A stretch of 64,000 nucleotides of DNA from Paraburkholderia sp. (GTDB lineage Bacteria; Pseudomonadota; Gammaproteobacteria; Burkholderiales; Burkholderiaceae): assembly GCA_004322045.1 (NCBI GenBank), contig SCRN01000013.1, forward strand, positions 124,001-188,000. The letters run 5' to 3'. Under the pieces are notes generated by a model that saw only the letters and a program-made list of their open reading frames with translations, was not told the origin of the DNA and searched no databases. Shown here one piece after another: positions 18,039 through 26,471 of this stretch. Within the stretch, counting starts at the first letter, position 1, and the number at the start of each line of letters is the position of its first letter. The position numbers and the translations under genes were made by a program.

Positions 18039-18478
18039 TTCTCCCGCTTCTTGATGACTGGGGCGATAGGGAGAGGCTCGTTGGAGCGGCTTTTCGGTGG
18101 AGGTTTGGGTTGATCGGTCTCGCGTTTTGTGCCGGTCTTGGCCGTGCCCCGCGTGCGCGATTTGATGCCGGTCTTTATCGCGGGCTGCCGCTTGGCTGGG
18201 GCGAGTCCTCCCTCAGTCCTCGTGACCAGCGTCGCAGCACCACCCTCGGGTCTCGCTGGGCCTGACGCCTGAGTCAAAACGAGGCCGACGTTGAGCAGCT
18301 TCAAAACGAGATAAAGACGATCGAGACTAGTAGACTCGGGTTTCGCTTCGAGTTGGGCGTATGTCTGCTGGGTAACCCCTAAGCGCGCCGCCAACTGCGC
18401 CTGCGTCAAGCCGGCCGCCTTGCGAAAGCCCACCAAGAGCGGGCGCAACTGCTGAGGAGTTTTGACGGGGTAGTCCAT
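18032..18478 (-). CDS. hipB: HipB-family antitoxin and autorepressor
   Basis: DNA-binding antitoxin that neutralises HipA and represses the operon. The 148 residues hold an N-terminal Cro/CI-type HTH (about residues 8-65) with LTQAQLAARLGVTQQTYAQLE, followed by a long basic, Pro/Lys-rich tail (about 75-148) that is longer than in E. coli HipB (88 residues). The start ATG 18478 is set by the HTH beginning MDYPVKTPQQL; the open frame upstream runs through the operators and is not coding. Three palindromic operators lie just upstream. Confidence 0.9.
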   Translation of the reverse strand: MDYPVKTPQQLRPLLVGFRKAAGLTQAQLAARLGVTQQTYAQLEAKPESTSLDRLYLVLKLLNVGLVLTQASGPARPEGGAATLVTRTEGGLAPAKRQPAIKTGIKSRTRGTAKTGTKRETDQPKPPPKSRSNEPLPIAPVIKKRENW

Positions 18479-18506
18479 GGTGGGTGTCGCTAAAACAGAA
18501 GATTTT

Positions 18507-18525
18507 CTGTAAATGACAAATACAG
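18507..18525. promoter_or_regulatory. hipBA operator copy 1
   Basis: CTGTAAATGACAAATACAG, with arms CTGTA and TACAG around a 9-base spacer. It lies 29 bases upstream of the hipB start codon and recurs identically at 18563. Its left end overlaps a further inverted repeat, ACAGAA-N4-TTCTGT (18495-18510). Confidence 0.75.
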
Positions 18526-18533
18526 CATAACAC

Positions 18534-18554
18534 CTGTATTGTTCTATTGTACAG
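18534..18554. promoter_or_regulatory. hipBA operator copy 2 (longer spacer)
   Basis: Same CTGTA and TACAG arms as copies 1 and 3 but with an 11-base spacer. It lies midway between them, with starts 27 and 29 bases apart, about three helical turns each. Confidence 0.65.
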
Positions 18555-18562
18555 AGAATTGG

Positions 18563-18581
18563 CTGTAAATGACAAATACAG
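18563..18581. promoter_or_regulatory. hipBA operator copy 3
   Basis: An exact second copy of CTGTAAATGACAAATACAG, 56 bases from copy 1. The three copies together cover the AT-rich promoter region of hipBA. Confidence 0.75.
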
Positions 18582-18795
18582 AAAATGAAGTGTTGAGGTT
18601 TGCGGGTACGCGCGTGTACTTGCAACTCAACGAGTGGGGAGCAGGCTGGCTCTCCCGACGCGGTTTGCGATAAAAGCCTGTCGAGGCGGTGGCCTGACCA
18701 GTACGCGGCGGAGACGTCGAACATACGTCGCCGTTGCGTTCAAGTCGACGCCGCCATCTGCCGATAACGCACTTAACCGTAATTGGACGATCACG

Positions 18796-19848
18796 ATGAG
18801 CCACGAAGACAAAAAATTGCCCGACAGCGCACTTCAGGCCGCATTCCTGCGCCACCAGGACAGCCTTGCACCGCCCGGCCCTCTGCTCGGCGACGACGAC
18901 CCCACCGTTTATCGCACGCTGCTCGAATCCACCCGGGCGATTCCTTGGAAGATCGACTGGGCGACGATGCAGTTCGTCTATATCGGCCCGCAGATCGAAA
19001 CGCTGCTCGGCTACGCGCCGTCCACCTGGAAAACAGTCGAGGACTGGGCCGCGCGCATGCATCCGGACGACCGTGAGCCGGTAGTGAACTTTTGCGTTGC
19101 TCAGTCGCAGGCGGGCACCGATCACGAAGCGGACTATCGCGCGCTTACCGCCGACGGCGGCTACGTGTGGATTCGCGACGTTGTCCACGTCGTGCGCAAA
19201 GAGAACGGCGACGTTGAGGCGCTGATCGGTTTCATGTTCGACATCAGCGAACGCAAGCGCACGGAGGAACGGCTCGCCGAGCTTCAGCGCGAATTGGAAC
19301 GCCTGTCGCTGTCCGACAGCTTGACGGGTGTCGGCAACCGTCGCCTGTTCGACACGGTCATCGCGCGCGAATGGGCGAGCGCGGCGGCATCGGGCAAGCC
19401 GCTCTCGCTCGTGATGGTCGACATCGATTTCTTCAAGTCGTACAACGATTATTACGGTCACCTGCAGGGCGACGAATGTCTGAAGCGCATTGCGCGCGTG
19501 CTCGGCGAGGCTGCCGGGCCGAACGCGTTCCTAGGCCGGTTTGGCGGCGAGGAATTCGTGCTCGTGCTGCCGGAAACCGACGCCGATGACGCCGTGCGCG
19601 TCGCGGAGCGTTGCCGCACGCGGATCGCGGACGAGGCCATCGCACATCTGCGCTCGCCGCACAGTCAGCTAGTCACGGCGAGCTTCGGGGTGGGCACGGT
19701 TGTGCCCAACGAAGGCATCGACATCATGGCGTTCATCAATCTAACGGATGCGCAGCTCTATCAGTCCAAGGACCAGGGCCGCAACCGCATTTCGGCCGTC
19801 GACCGGGCAGGTATCGGCGGGGAAGGGTTCAAGCTGCAGTCGCGCTGA
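18796..19848 (+). CDS. PAS-GGDEF diguanylate cyclase
   Basis: Makes cyclic di-GMP from two GTP. The 350-residue soluble protein has a PAS/PAC domain (about 30-160, with GYVWIRDVVHVVRKENGDVEALIGFMFDISERKR), a short coiled-coil linker (ERLAELQRELERLS) and a GGDEF domain (about 170-335) with signature FGGEEF and the segment DIDFFKSYNDYYGHLQGDECL. The active-site signature is intact. The inhibitory I-site RxxD five residues before it is absent (GPNAFLGRFGGEEF), so product feedback is probably lost. The ATG at 18796 is chosen because the PAS domain follows soon after; the open frame extends 54 codons upstream without similarity. No membrane segment. Confidence 0.9.
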   Translation: MSHEDKKLPDSALQAAFLRHQDSLAPPGPLLGDDDPTVYRTLLESTRAIPWKIDWATMQFVYIGPQIETLLGYAPSTWKTVEDWAARMHPDDREPVVNFCVAQSQAGTDHEADYRALTADGGYVWIRDVVHVVRKENGDVEALIGFMFDISERKRTEERLAELQRELERLSLSDSLTGVGNRRLFDTVIAREWASAAASGKPLSLVMVDIDFFKSYNDYYGHLQGDECLKRIARVLGEAAGPNAFLGRFGGEEFVLVLPETDADDAVRVAERCRTRIADEAIAHLRSPHSQLVTASFGVGTVVPNEGIDIMAFINLTDAQLYQSKDQGRNRISAVDRAGIGGEGFKLQSR

Positions 19849-20038
19849 TGCTTTGATAGTGCGGTGATTCTTCTAAGATAGGTGCGCTTCGCGCGAATCG
19901 GAATTCCCGTCCGTACGCTATGCCGGCGCCGGCGAGAGCGGCGGACAGCAACATCTGCATGTTGTGGGCCGACATTCGCGATGGTCCTTCGATGACGTAC
20001 GCTCGATTTTTCGCATCGAACAGTCGTCTCGCTCAGCG

Positions 20039-21058
20039 CTAATTTATCCAAGAAAGATCCGTAAGCGCGTTGCTCTTCGAAATATTGCACTTGGCACAGT
20101 ACGGTCTTAGATTGAACGCGGAATGCATACACGCATTCAGTACCGGCTGAAGGCCCGCCGATGCAATCAGCACGCTCAGCATCGTCATCCCCTTGGCCGT
20201 CAGGGTGTAGCGCCGCTCCTTTGCGAAATCGGAAGAGGATGACGAACCGGCTCTGCCCGCCCTCGTAGGCAATGGGTCGACCGCGCCGGTTCTGTACGCA
20301 TTCACGAAGTGTCCGCTGCCCGGCAGCATAGTCAGGTGACAGGACAAGCCCCGAAAGACCTTCAAGATCGCTTGATCTTGCCCTCCCGCCTGTGGTTTCG
20401 TATGGTCGATCGTTATATGAGAAGCAGGCAGAATCAGGCCGCAGTTGTAGCACGGTAGCGACGCCTCAGTGCTCGTACGCGGCGTAGTGCCTTCGATGTA
20501 GTTGAAGTTCCGGTCTTGAACATTGAAAAGCTGCATCCAATACGGTTCCCGAAGCACGCGCCGGTAATCTGTGGTCATGTAGGCTGCGGTCAACGACGCT
20601 GCGATCTTGGCGGCCTCGTCTAGCCCCAGCGAATATTCGACCTTAGGGGGGGCGAACGGGCTTGTTCGTTCTACTAGCTGAAACCTTTCGAGCTTCTGCG
20701 GAGAAAGCTTTTTCTCGACAACGAGTGTCGCGCGGTTTTCCACTTGAATTTGGCTGCCGATACTCGTGTAAGCATCGAATGCTGCGCCATCGGCGTTTTG
20801 AGTAAAAAGTTGCCTGACGTTCGCTTCGAAATTGGCCACGTCGCCCCCGCTCGGATCTATTGTTAGAGAAGCACCGGCGCAGCCAGGCCAGCGCATTCCG
20901 AAAGCGCATTGTGGACGATATGCGCTCGAGCGTCGAGTAGCCGCCGAAAAAAGCTCATGATTATGGTAAAAGCGACGACGAAGCGTACCGATTCCGACTG
21001 CCCCAGCGCTGTCACGCAAAGGTCGTAGGCTGGTTGATACGTATAAATGAGGATACAT
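20039..21058 (-). CDS. HNH-motif putative nuclease-like protein
   Basis: Not assigned to a family. The C-terminal third holds an HNH-like zinc arrangement: CYNCG (Cx2C), then ITIDHTKPQAGG with Asp-His, and near the end NLRPYCAKCNISKSN (N, Cx2C, N). These are the elements of an HNH fold, although an insertion of about 90 residues separates the two halves. The N-terminal 230 residues have no clear domain. The base composition is less GC-rich than neighbouring genes. The start is uncertain: 339 codons are open from 21058, and ATG 20896 is an alternative. No partner gene is adjacent. Confidence 0.55.
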   Translation of the reverse strand: MYPHLYVSTSLRPLRDSAGAVGIGTLRRRFYHNHELFSAATRRSSAYRPQCAFGMRWPGCAGASLTIDPSGGDVANFEANVRQLFTQNADGAAFDAYTSIGSQIQVENRATLVVEKKLSPQKLERFQLVERTSPFAPPKVEYSLGLDEAAKIAASLTAAYMTTDYRRVLREPYWMQLFNVQDRNFNYIEGTTPRTSTEASLPCYNCGLILPASHITIDHTKPQAGGQDQAILKVFRGLSCHLTMLPGSGHFVNAYRTGAVDPLPTRAGRAGSSSSSDFAKERRYTLTAKGMTMLSVLIASAGLQPVLNACMHSAFNLRPYCAKCNISKSNALTDLSWIN

Positions 21059-21200
21059 GCGGCTGCTTACGCGTATTACTATTTGCCGCGTGGTTGCTGG
21101 GTGGAACGGTGGCCGCTAGCTCGTGTGCGATATTTTGTTGATATCGATCCGGCCTGTAACGGGGCGCACGGCGGTTATCCTTGCGTATTCGAGGGCAATG

Positions 21201-21572
21201 ATGCGGCCACCTTTCGTTAAGCTGACTAAAGCCGTCGTTATATTCGTCACTGCTTTTTGCGGCAACGCGAATGCCACGGCGCCGGATTGGGTTTTGGACG
21301 AAACCGTTCAAGTGAACGCTTCCGACCCACCCACCGCCGTGAAATCGGAGCGGCGCTCCGGCGAGCGAGCGCACGGTGTGGTTGCGGGGTCGCATGGCCA
21401 TCGTGGCGAGCGAATGGATCAGCATCGGGCGGCGGAGTCCCTGGTGAGCGATAGCCGAGCGTCTCAAAGCCTCAGCGATCATTACACGATGCCGCACACG
21501 TTATTCGGCGCTGGGAGCATTGCGCTAAGTGCGCTAGGTAACGGCGCGCCTACTTCAGTCGTTTGTTTCTGA
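21201..21572 (+). CDS. Small putative secreted protein
   Basis: Not recognised. From ATG 21201, with GAGGG at 21191-21195, the 123-residue product begins with a plausible signal peptide (KLTKAVVIFVTAFCGNANA, then TAPDW). The rest is hydrophilic and His/Arg-rich, without a visible domain, and ends in a hydrophobic stretch. In-frame codons extend upstream to 21123 but without a ribosome-binding site. The mixed composition means it could be a chance frame, so confidence is low. Confidence 0.4.
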   Translation: MRPPFVKLTKAVVIFVTAFCGNANATAPDWVLDETVQVNASDPPTAVKSERRSGERAHGVVAGSHGHRGERMDQHRAAESLVSDSRASQSLSDHYTMPHTLFGAGSIALSALGNGAPTSVVCF

Positions 21573-21627
21573 TCGGTGCGGGCAGCTAGTCAACGGACGA
21601 AATCGACCTTGTGAAATATCTCGATCA

Positions 21628-22311
21628 ATGCTTACTGCGTTCGGTCAGAACATCTATTTTGCCGACGGGCCAGTTGTATCGTTCCACGGCTTTCCTTATC
21701 CCACCCGCATGGTTGTCGTGCGCCTCTCGTCGAGTGAAACTTGGGTATGGTCGCCCATCGAGCTGACGGAAGATTTGGCCGTCGCCGTGGAAGCGGTCGG
21801 CCCGGTCGCGCATATCGTGTCGCCGAACAAACTGCATCATCTCGCACTGCCAGCTTGGAAGAGCCGTTGGCCGCAAGCGCGCTTGCATGCGCCTCCTGGC
21901 CTTGCTCGGAAAATGAAAGGGATGCGCTTCGATGCCGAACTTGGTGACGAACCGGCCCGAGAATGGACCGTCGACATCGATCAAGTCGTGTTTCGCGGAT
22001 CGTTTGCTATGGAAGAAGTGGTGTTCTTTCACCGCGCATCACGCACCGCGATATTCGGCGACCTGATCCAACGCTTTCCGGATGCGGCGGCAACGGGATG
22101 GAAAGGCATGCTCCTGCGGCTCGACGGCCTTGTCGGACGGCACGGCAGCACACCGCGTGACTGGCGGCTGAGTTTTCTTTCACGCAGTGCCGCGCGCGCG
22201 GCGCGCCAAAAGGTGCTCGATTGGAAGCCCGAGCGGCTGCTGATCGCTCATGGTGAATGCCTCGGCAGTGACGCAACGCATGTCATTGCCGAGGCGTTGC
22301 GATGGATTTGA
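21628..22311 (+). CDS. DUF4336 domain protein
   Basis: Function unknown. The 227-residue protein matches the DUF4336 pattern: NIYFADGPVVSFHGFPYPTRM near the start, WVWSPIELT, HIVSPNKLHHL with paired histidines, and LLIAHGE near the end. The spacing resembles a metallo-beta-lactamase-like fold that has lost parts of the canonical HxHxDH motif. No signal peptide. Stand-alone by position; the next gene is convergent. Confidence 0.75.
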   Translation: MLTAFGQNIYFADGPVVSFHGFPYPTRMVVVRLSSSETWVWSPIELTEDLAVAVEAVGPVAHIVSPNKLHHLALPAWKSRWPQARLHAPPGLARKMKGMRFDAELGDEPAREWTVDIDQVVFRGSFAMEEVVFFHRASRTAIFGDLIQRFPDAAATGWKGMLLRLDGLVGRHGSTPRDWRLSFLSRSAARAARQKVLDWKPERLLIAHGECLGSDATHVIAEALRWI

Positions 22312-22363
22312 CGGGCTGTGAGTCAGGCCGGTTGCCGCGAAGTGGCAGTGAATTCGAGCACAG

Positions 22364-23221
22364 TTACCGGCCGGTGCTCAATTCCTGCTGTCGCCGCACT
22401 CGCGCTTCTTCCTCGAGACGCGTCTCTTCGAGTTCCTGCAGCACGCCATCGAGGTCCACAGGTCGTGTGTCGACCTCGACGCGGCCGGTCAGTTCGACAT
22501 CGACATGCAGCTGCCCGGCTTCGAACAGCGCCCACATCTCGGGGCCATAACGCGCAGTGAGTATCTGCGGTGCAAATTGTCCGAAGTACGCAGCCAGGTT
22601 GTCGACGTCCCGCATGAGCATCGAGGCGGCTTCGTTGTTGCCGGCCGCGTCGACGGCCTGTGGAAGATCGATGATCACCGGCCCATCGGCAGCTAGCAGA
22701 ATGTTGTATTCCGACAGATCGCCATGAATGACGCCCGCACAAAGCATGCGGACAACTTGGTTCAGCAACAGCGCGTGCAGTTCGAGGGCGCGTGCTTCGG
22801 TCAGATCGACGTCGTTTAGCCGAGGTGCGACGTCGCCCGCCTCGTCGATCACCAGCTCCATCAGCAATACGCCGTCTGTGCAGATATACGGTTGCGGCAC
22901 GCGCACACCTGCGTTGGCGAGCCGGAACAGTGCGTCCACTTCAGCGTTTTGCCACGATGCTTCCTGCATTTGACGGCCGTAGCGCGTTCCTTTTTCCATC
23001 GCCCGCGCTTGCCGGCTGTTCTTGACCTTGCGACCATCCCGATACGACGCGGCTTGCCGAAAGCTGCGCTGCTTCGCGTCCTTGTAGACCTTCGCGCAAC
23101 GCGTCGATCCGCCGACGCGAACGACATAGACAGTTGCCTCCTTGCCGCTCATCAACTGGCCGATCACTTCGTCGATAAGCCCTTCTTCGAGAAGCGGTGC
23201 GAGGCGTTTGGGGATCTTCAT
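22364..23221 (-). CDS. RIO1-type serine/threonine protein kinase
   Basis: A small atypical protein kinase like Pseudomonas PA4780. The 285 residues include the ATP-binding segment MSGKEATVYVVR with the following Lys in CAKVYK, the family block RSFRQAASYRDGRKVKNSRQARAM, the catalytic HGDLSEYNIL, and the metal-binding IDLPQAVD. The C-terminal 40 residues are a charged helix (LQELEETRLEEEARVRRQQE). Start ATG 23221 (MKIPKRL) is preferred from family alignment; an in-frame ATG at 23254 would add 11 residues. The bacterial substrate is unknown. Confidence 0.88.
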   Translation of the reverse strand: MKIPKRLAPLLEEGLIDEVIGQLMSGKEATVYVVRVGGSTRCAKVYKDAKQRSFRQAASYRDGRKVKNSRQARAMEKGTRYGRQMQEASWQNAEVDALFRLANAGVRVPQPYICTDGVLLMELVIDEAGDVAPRLNDVDLTEARALELHALLLNQVVRMLCAGVIHGDLSEYNILLAADGPVIIDLPQAVDAAGNNEAASMLMRDVDNLAAYFGQFAPQILTARYGPEMWALFEAGQLHVDVELTGRVEVDTRPVDLDGVLQELEETRLEEEARVRRQQELSTGR

Positions 23222-23645
23222 GCGATCGTTGACCGTAGGTCGTGAAACGTGCATTCCACGCGTTTGGACGGTGAGTGACCGGCTGAGGCATGTGCGAACA
23301 ACAAAACGATGGACCGGCTAGCCCGAGCGGGTGGCCGGAAACGTGCGGCGTGGGAGATGGATCGAGTCATGCCGGATTATAAGGGCGGCGGAGGACGAGC
23401 GGTGAAGCCTATTAGACGTCATACCGGGATAATCGTTGGCCTTCCTTGCCAAGCCGCATGAGCGGAAACTACCCAGATACTCGAACGGGGAAAACGCCAT
23501 GATCACGGCAACGCGCCTCGGTGAGCCATATTGCGTACAACTGAGTAGAGGCGCAGTTCGAACGTCACCCGTTGCGCGGACGCTAGGCAAACCCGTAGCG
23601 ATTCGCTCAGTTGCGATCGTCACTACTTGATCCAGGATATTTGCC
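23222..23645. other. Intergenic region with one doubtful small frame
   Basis: The 424 bases between the kinase and the methyltransferase are divergent promoter territory. A 43-codon frame at 23499-23630 (+) has a GGGGAAAACGCC leader and begins MITATRLGEPYCVQLSRG; it may be a tiny gene or the start of a decayed one, but there is no family support. Confidence 0.4.
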
Positions 23646-24233
23646 GTGGACAAACAGACCGTCGAAACCTACTCGACAAACGCGAGCCGCTTTGCGGACG
23701 AGTGGCGCGAGCAGCCCCCACCGACCGACATGTACGCACTCTTGCAGCGCTACTTCACTCCGGGAGGCAAAACCGCAGACATTGGTTGCGGGGCGGGACG
23801 CGACGTCGCGTGGCTCAACGAACATGGCTTTCGCGCTGTCGGCTACGATGCTGCCGAGGGATTGCTCGCCCAAGCCGTGGCCAATTTTCCTTCGCTGGAT
23901 TTCAGGCGCGCGGAGCTTCCCGCGCTGGATGGTGTCGCGAAAGACTCCTACGACAACGTGTTGTGCGAAACCGTCGTCATGCATTTGCCGCCTGATGAGG
24001 TCACCCAGGCCTGTGCTCGCTTGTTCGAGATTCTTAGGCCAAAGGGCACGCTATATCTGAGCTGGCGAGTCGCCGACTCGGCTGCTACTCGCGATGCTGC
24101 TGGGAGACTTTACGCCGCGTTCGACGCCGCGCGGGTTAGAGAAGGCCTTCGCGATGCAGAATTCTTGCTTGATGCCGAGGCAGTCAACTCGTCTTCCGGC
24201 AGGCGGGTGCACCGACTAATCGCACGGCGATGA
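23646..24233 (+). CDS. Class I SAM-dependent methyltransferase
   Basis: The 195-residue soluble protein has the Rossmann-type SAM-binding motif I ADIGCGAGRD (about residue 44), an acidic residue at the end of strand 2 (VGYDAA) and the post-motif VLCETVVMHLPPDEV, as in Methyltransf_11/25 enzymes. The start is a GTG at 23646 with AGGATATTTGCC upstream. The substrate cannot be told from the sequence; neighbours give no hint. Confidence 0.85.
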   Translation: MDKQTVETYSTNASRFADEWREQPPPTDMYALLQRYFTPGGKTADIGCGAGRDVAWLNEHGFRAVGYDAAEGLLAQAVANFPSLDFRRAELPALDGVAKDSYDNVLCETVVMHLPPDEVTQACARLFEILRPKGTLYLSWRVADSAATRDAAGRLYAAFDAARVREGLRDAEFLLDAEAVNSSSGRRVHRLIARR

Positions 24234-24529
24234 TGATCGAAGACAGTGGCATCTCGCTAGGGACGGATATTGGTTGGGTCGGGGCCGCGTAGTTTTGGCG
24301 ATCAAGCACGATCAACGGCGGGAGAGTGGTGCGGCGCTTATAAACGGGCATAGAAAGCAAATGCTTTCTCGGAATACTTCGTGCGACATCGAGCCCAGCA
24401 TGCCCTAGGCGAAAATCGCGGTCCTGCTCAGGGAACTTTAGTCCTGCTGACACAAGGGTTGTTCTTAGCGGGCGTGCAGACATATGGAGCAACGTGCTAC
24501 GCTGCCCTGCATTCCCTAGGAAGTTAGCA
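24234..24529. other. Intergenic region with an 18-bp palindrome
   Basis: No gene seen. It contains AGAAAGCA-AA-TGCTTTCT at 24352-24369 (8-bp perfect arms), 160 bases upstream of the DsbA-family gene, preceded by an AT-rich TTATAAAC. This could be an operator or a weak hairpin. Confidence 0.45.
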
Positions 24530-25177
24530 ATGACAGCCCAACCGCTAGAAATAGATTTCGTTTCCGATGTCGCGTGCCCATGGTGTGCGATCGGACTGTC
24601 GTCGCTCCAGCAGGCGCTCGCACGCGTGGGGGGCGAGGTCGATGCGCGCATCGCCATGCACCCGTTCGAGCTGAATCCGGAGATGGCGCCCGAAGGCGAA
24701 AACGTCATCGAGTATCTCTCGAAGAAATACGGCCGCACGCCGGAGCAGATCGCCGAGACGCAAGCGACGATTCGCGAGCGAGGCGCAGAGGTCGGCTTCC
24801 GTTTCGGCGAACGCAAGCGCGTCTACAACACGTTTGACGCGCACCGCCTCCTTCATTGGGCGAAAAGCGAAGGCAAGCAGGTTGCGCTCAAGCTCGCCTT
24901 ACTGCAGGCCTACCATACCGACGGGAAAGATCCGAGCGACCGCACTGTGTTGATCGATGTCGCACGTTCGGTCGGGCTCGACGCCGGGAAGGCGCGCGAC
25001 ATACTCGAAAGCGGGCAATTCGCGGACGAGGTTCGCGCCGAAGAGCAGGAGTACCAGGCCATGGGGATCCATTCTGTGCCGGCGATCATCTTCAACGGGC
25101 GCTATCTTCTGAGCGGCGGCCAGCCGGCGGAAGTTTTCGAGCAGGCAATCAGGCAGATCGTCGCCGAAAAGCAGTGA
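24530..25177 (+). CDS. FrnE-like DsbA-family oxidoreductase
   Basis: Thioredoxin-fold protein of the FrnE/DsbA group, cytoplasmic by lack of a signal peptide. The 215 residues start with a strand and the redox motif CPWC (C16-C19), then a helical insertion (about 60-140) and the cis-Pro region GIHSVPAIIFNGRYLLSGGQP. Start ATG 24530 has TAGGAAG upstream; an earlier in-frame ATG at 24494 adds only an unlikely leader. Relatives act in oxidative stress or polyketide synthesis; here the neighbouring aldo/keto reductase (convergent) does not define a role. Confidence 0.88.
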   Translation: MTAQPLEIDFVSDVACPWCAIGLSSLQQALARVGGEVDARIAMHPFELNPEMAPEGENVIEYLSKKYGRTPEQIAETQATIRERGAEVGFRFGERKRVYNTFDAHRLLHWAKSEGKQVALKLALLQAYHTDGKDPSDRTVLIDVARSVGLDAGKARDILESGQFADEVRAEEQEYQAMGIHSVPAIIFNGRYLLSGGQPAEVFEQAIRQIVAEKQ

Positions 25178-25223
25178 TACTGCGATGCGCTTAGCCGCCG
25201 TTGGCCGCCCTTCGCGATTCCCT

Positions 25224-26279
25224 CTAATTCGATGAACCGGCCTTGAAAGGCAGGGGACGCCTGCTTGCGTCTTGACGTTCGATCATCCAGTCCGGATAGG
25301 AGGGCGCCAAAGCACTTACAGCGTCAAGACGCGCAAGCTCGTCCTCGGTAAGCGCCACATCGACGGCAGCAAGGTTATCTTCGAGTTGCTCGACCCGTTT
25401 GGCGCCGATGATCACACTCGTGACATGCGGCTTGGCGAGCAACCAGGCGAGCGCGATCCGCGCGACTGAGACACCGCGCGCATCGGCCATGACGCGCATC
25501 TGCTCGACACACGGCCAGGCCCGATCGAGATCGACCGGTGGAAAATCGAAATGGGTCCGCCGCGAACCTTCTTCGGTTTGCGCGCCCGGACCAAACTTCC
25601 CCGAAAGCAATCCGCCGGCAAGCGGCGACCAGACCAGCAACCCCATTCGTTCCTCGATCACGAGCGGCACGAGTTCGCGCTCGACGTCGCGTCCGGCGAT
25701 CGAGTAGTAGGCCTGTAGCGTCTCGAAGCGCGTGGCGTGCAACGCTTCGCTGATGCCGAGCGCTTTACCGATCTTGCCTGCGCGCCAATTCGACACGCCG
25801 ACATAACGGACCAGCCCCTGCCGCGTGAGATCGTCGAGGGCGCGCAGCGTCTCTTCAAGCGGCGTGATCGGATCGCTGGCGTGAATCTGATAAAGGTCGA
25901 TATGGTCGACTTGAAGCCGTTCCAAGCTTCTCTGCACGGAATCCATGATGTGGCCGCGCGAGGCCCCCTGCTGGTTGGGCTTCGAGCCCATCGGGCCGGC
26001 GGTCTTCGTCGCCAGGACGATCTCGCTGCGCGGCACGCCGATGTCTTTGAGCGCCTGCCCGACGACGCGTTCTGACTGCCCGAAAGAATAGACGTCGGCG
26101 GTGTCGATGAAATTGATTCCCTCGGCAACCGCGCGGGCGATCAACTGATTCGCCTCTTCCTGCTTCAGTGCGCCGATCGCCTTCCACATGCCGGCGTCGG
26201 CATTGCCGCCCAACGTCATGGTGCCGAGGCACAGCTCGGAGACATACAGGCCGGTGCGGCCCAATTGCTTATATTTCAT
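25224..26279 (-). CDS. Aldo/keto reductase
   Basis: NADPH-dependent reductase of carbonyl compounds, AKR superfamily. The 351-residue TIM-barrel protein shows the tetrad elements FIDTADVYSFGQSE (Asp, Tyr), LATKTAG (Lys) and YQIHASDP (His), and the cofactor-binding end SVIIGAKRVEQLEDNL. Start ATG 26279 (MKYKQLGRTGL) has AGGAC upstream and is the standard family start; the longer frame adds 20 unrelated residues. It is divergent from a LysR gene, which probably controls it. The closest types are YajO/PhdX-like reductases; the substrate is unknown. Confidence 0.92.
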   Translation of the reverse strand: MKYKQLGRTGLYVSELCLGTMTLGGNADAGMWKAIGALKQEEANQLIARAVAEGINFIDTADVYSFGQSERVVGQALKDIGVPRSEIVLATKTAGPMGSKPNQQGASRGHIMDSVQRSLERLQVDHIDLYQIHASDPITPLEETLRALDDLTRQGLVRYVGVSNWRAGKIGKALGISEALHATRFETLQAYYSIAGRDVERELVPLVIEERMGLLVWSPLAGGLLSGKFGPGAQTEEGSRRTHFDFPPVDLDRAWPCVEQMRVMADARGVSVARIALAWLLAKPHVTSVIIGAKRVEQLEDNLAAVDVALTEDELARLDAVSALAPSYPDWMIERQDASRRPLPFKAGSSN

Positions 26280-26471
26280 GGCGATGTCCTTGAAGATTGG
26301 AGCAACGGAACGCGACGGAATCGGAGCCGGACCCCTCACATCCCGTAAGGCGGGGGTTCAGTTGTTTCGTTCGATTCGTCGCGATGGACGACATGGGAAA
26401 GCACTCTACTGGGTTGCATTTGAGTTATAAATGACGGCAATTTGAACGTTCCGTTACTCCCGGGAAGAACA

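Larger units (their letters stand above)
18479..18795. other. Divergent intergenic region hipB / diguanylate cyclase
   Basis: The first 105 bases, next to hipB, are AT-rich and carry the three hipBA operators. The remaining 210 bases up to the PAS-GGDEF gene are GC-rich and show no recognisable site or gene. Confidence 0.6.

Noticed and set aside
23499-23630. 43-codon frame with a leader resembling a ribosome-binding site
   Set aside because: No family match; kept only as a note on the intergenic region.
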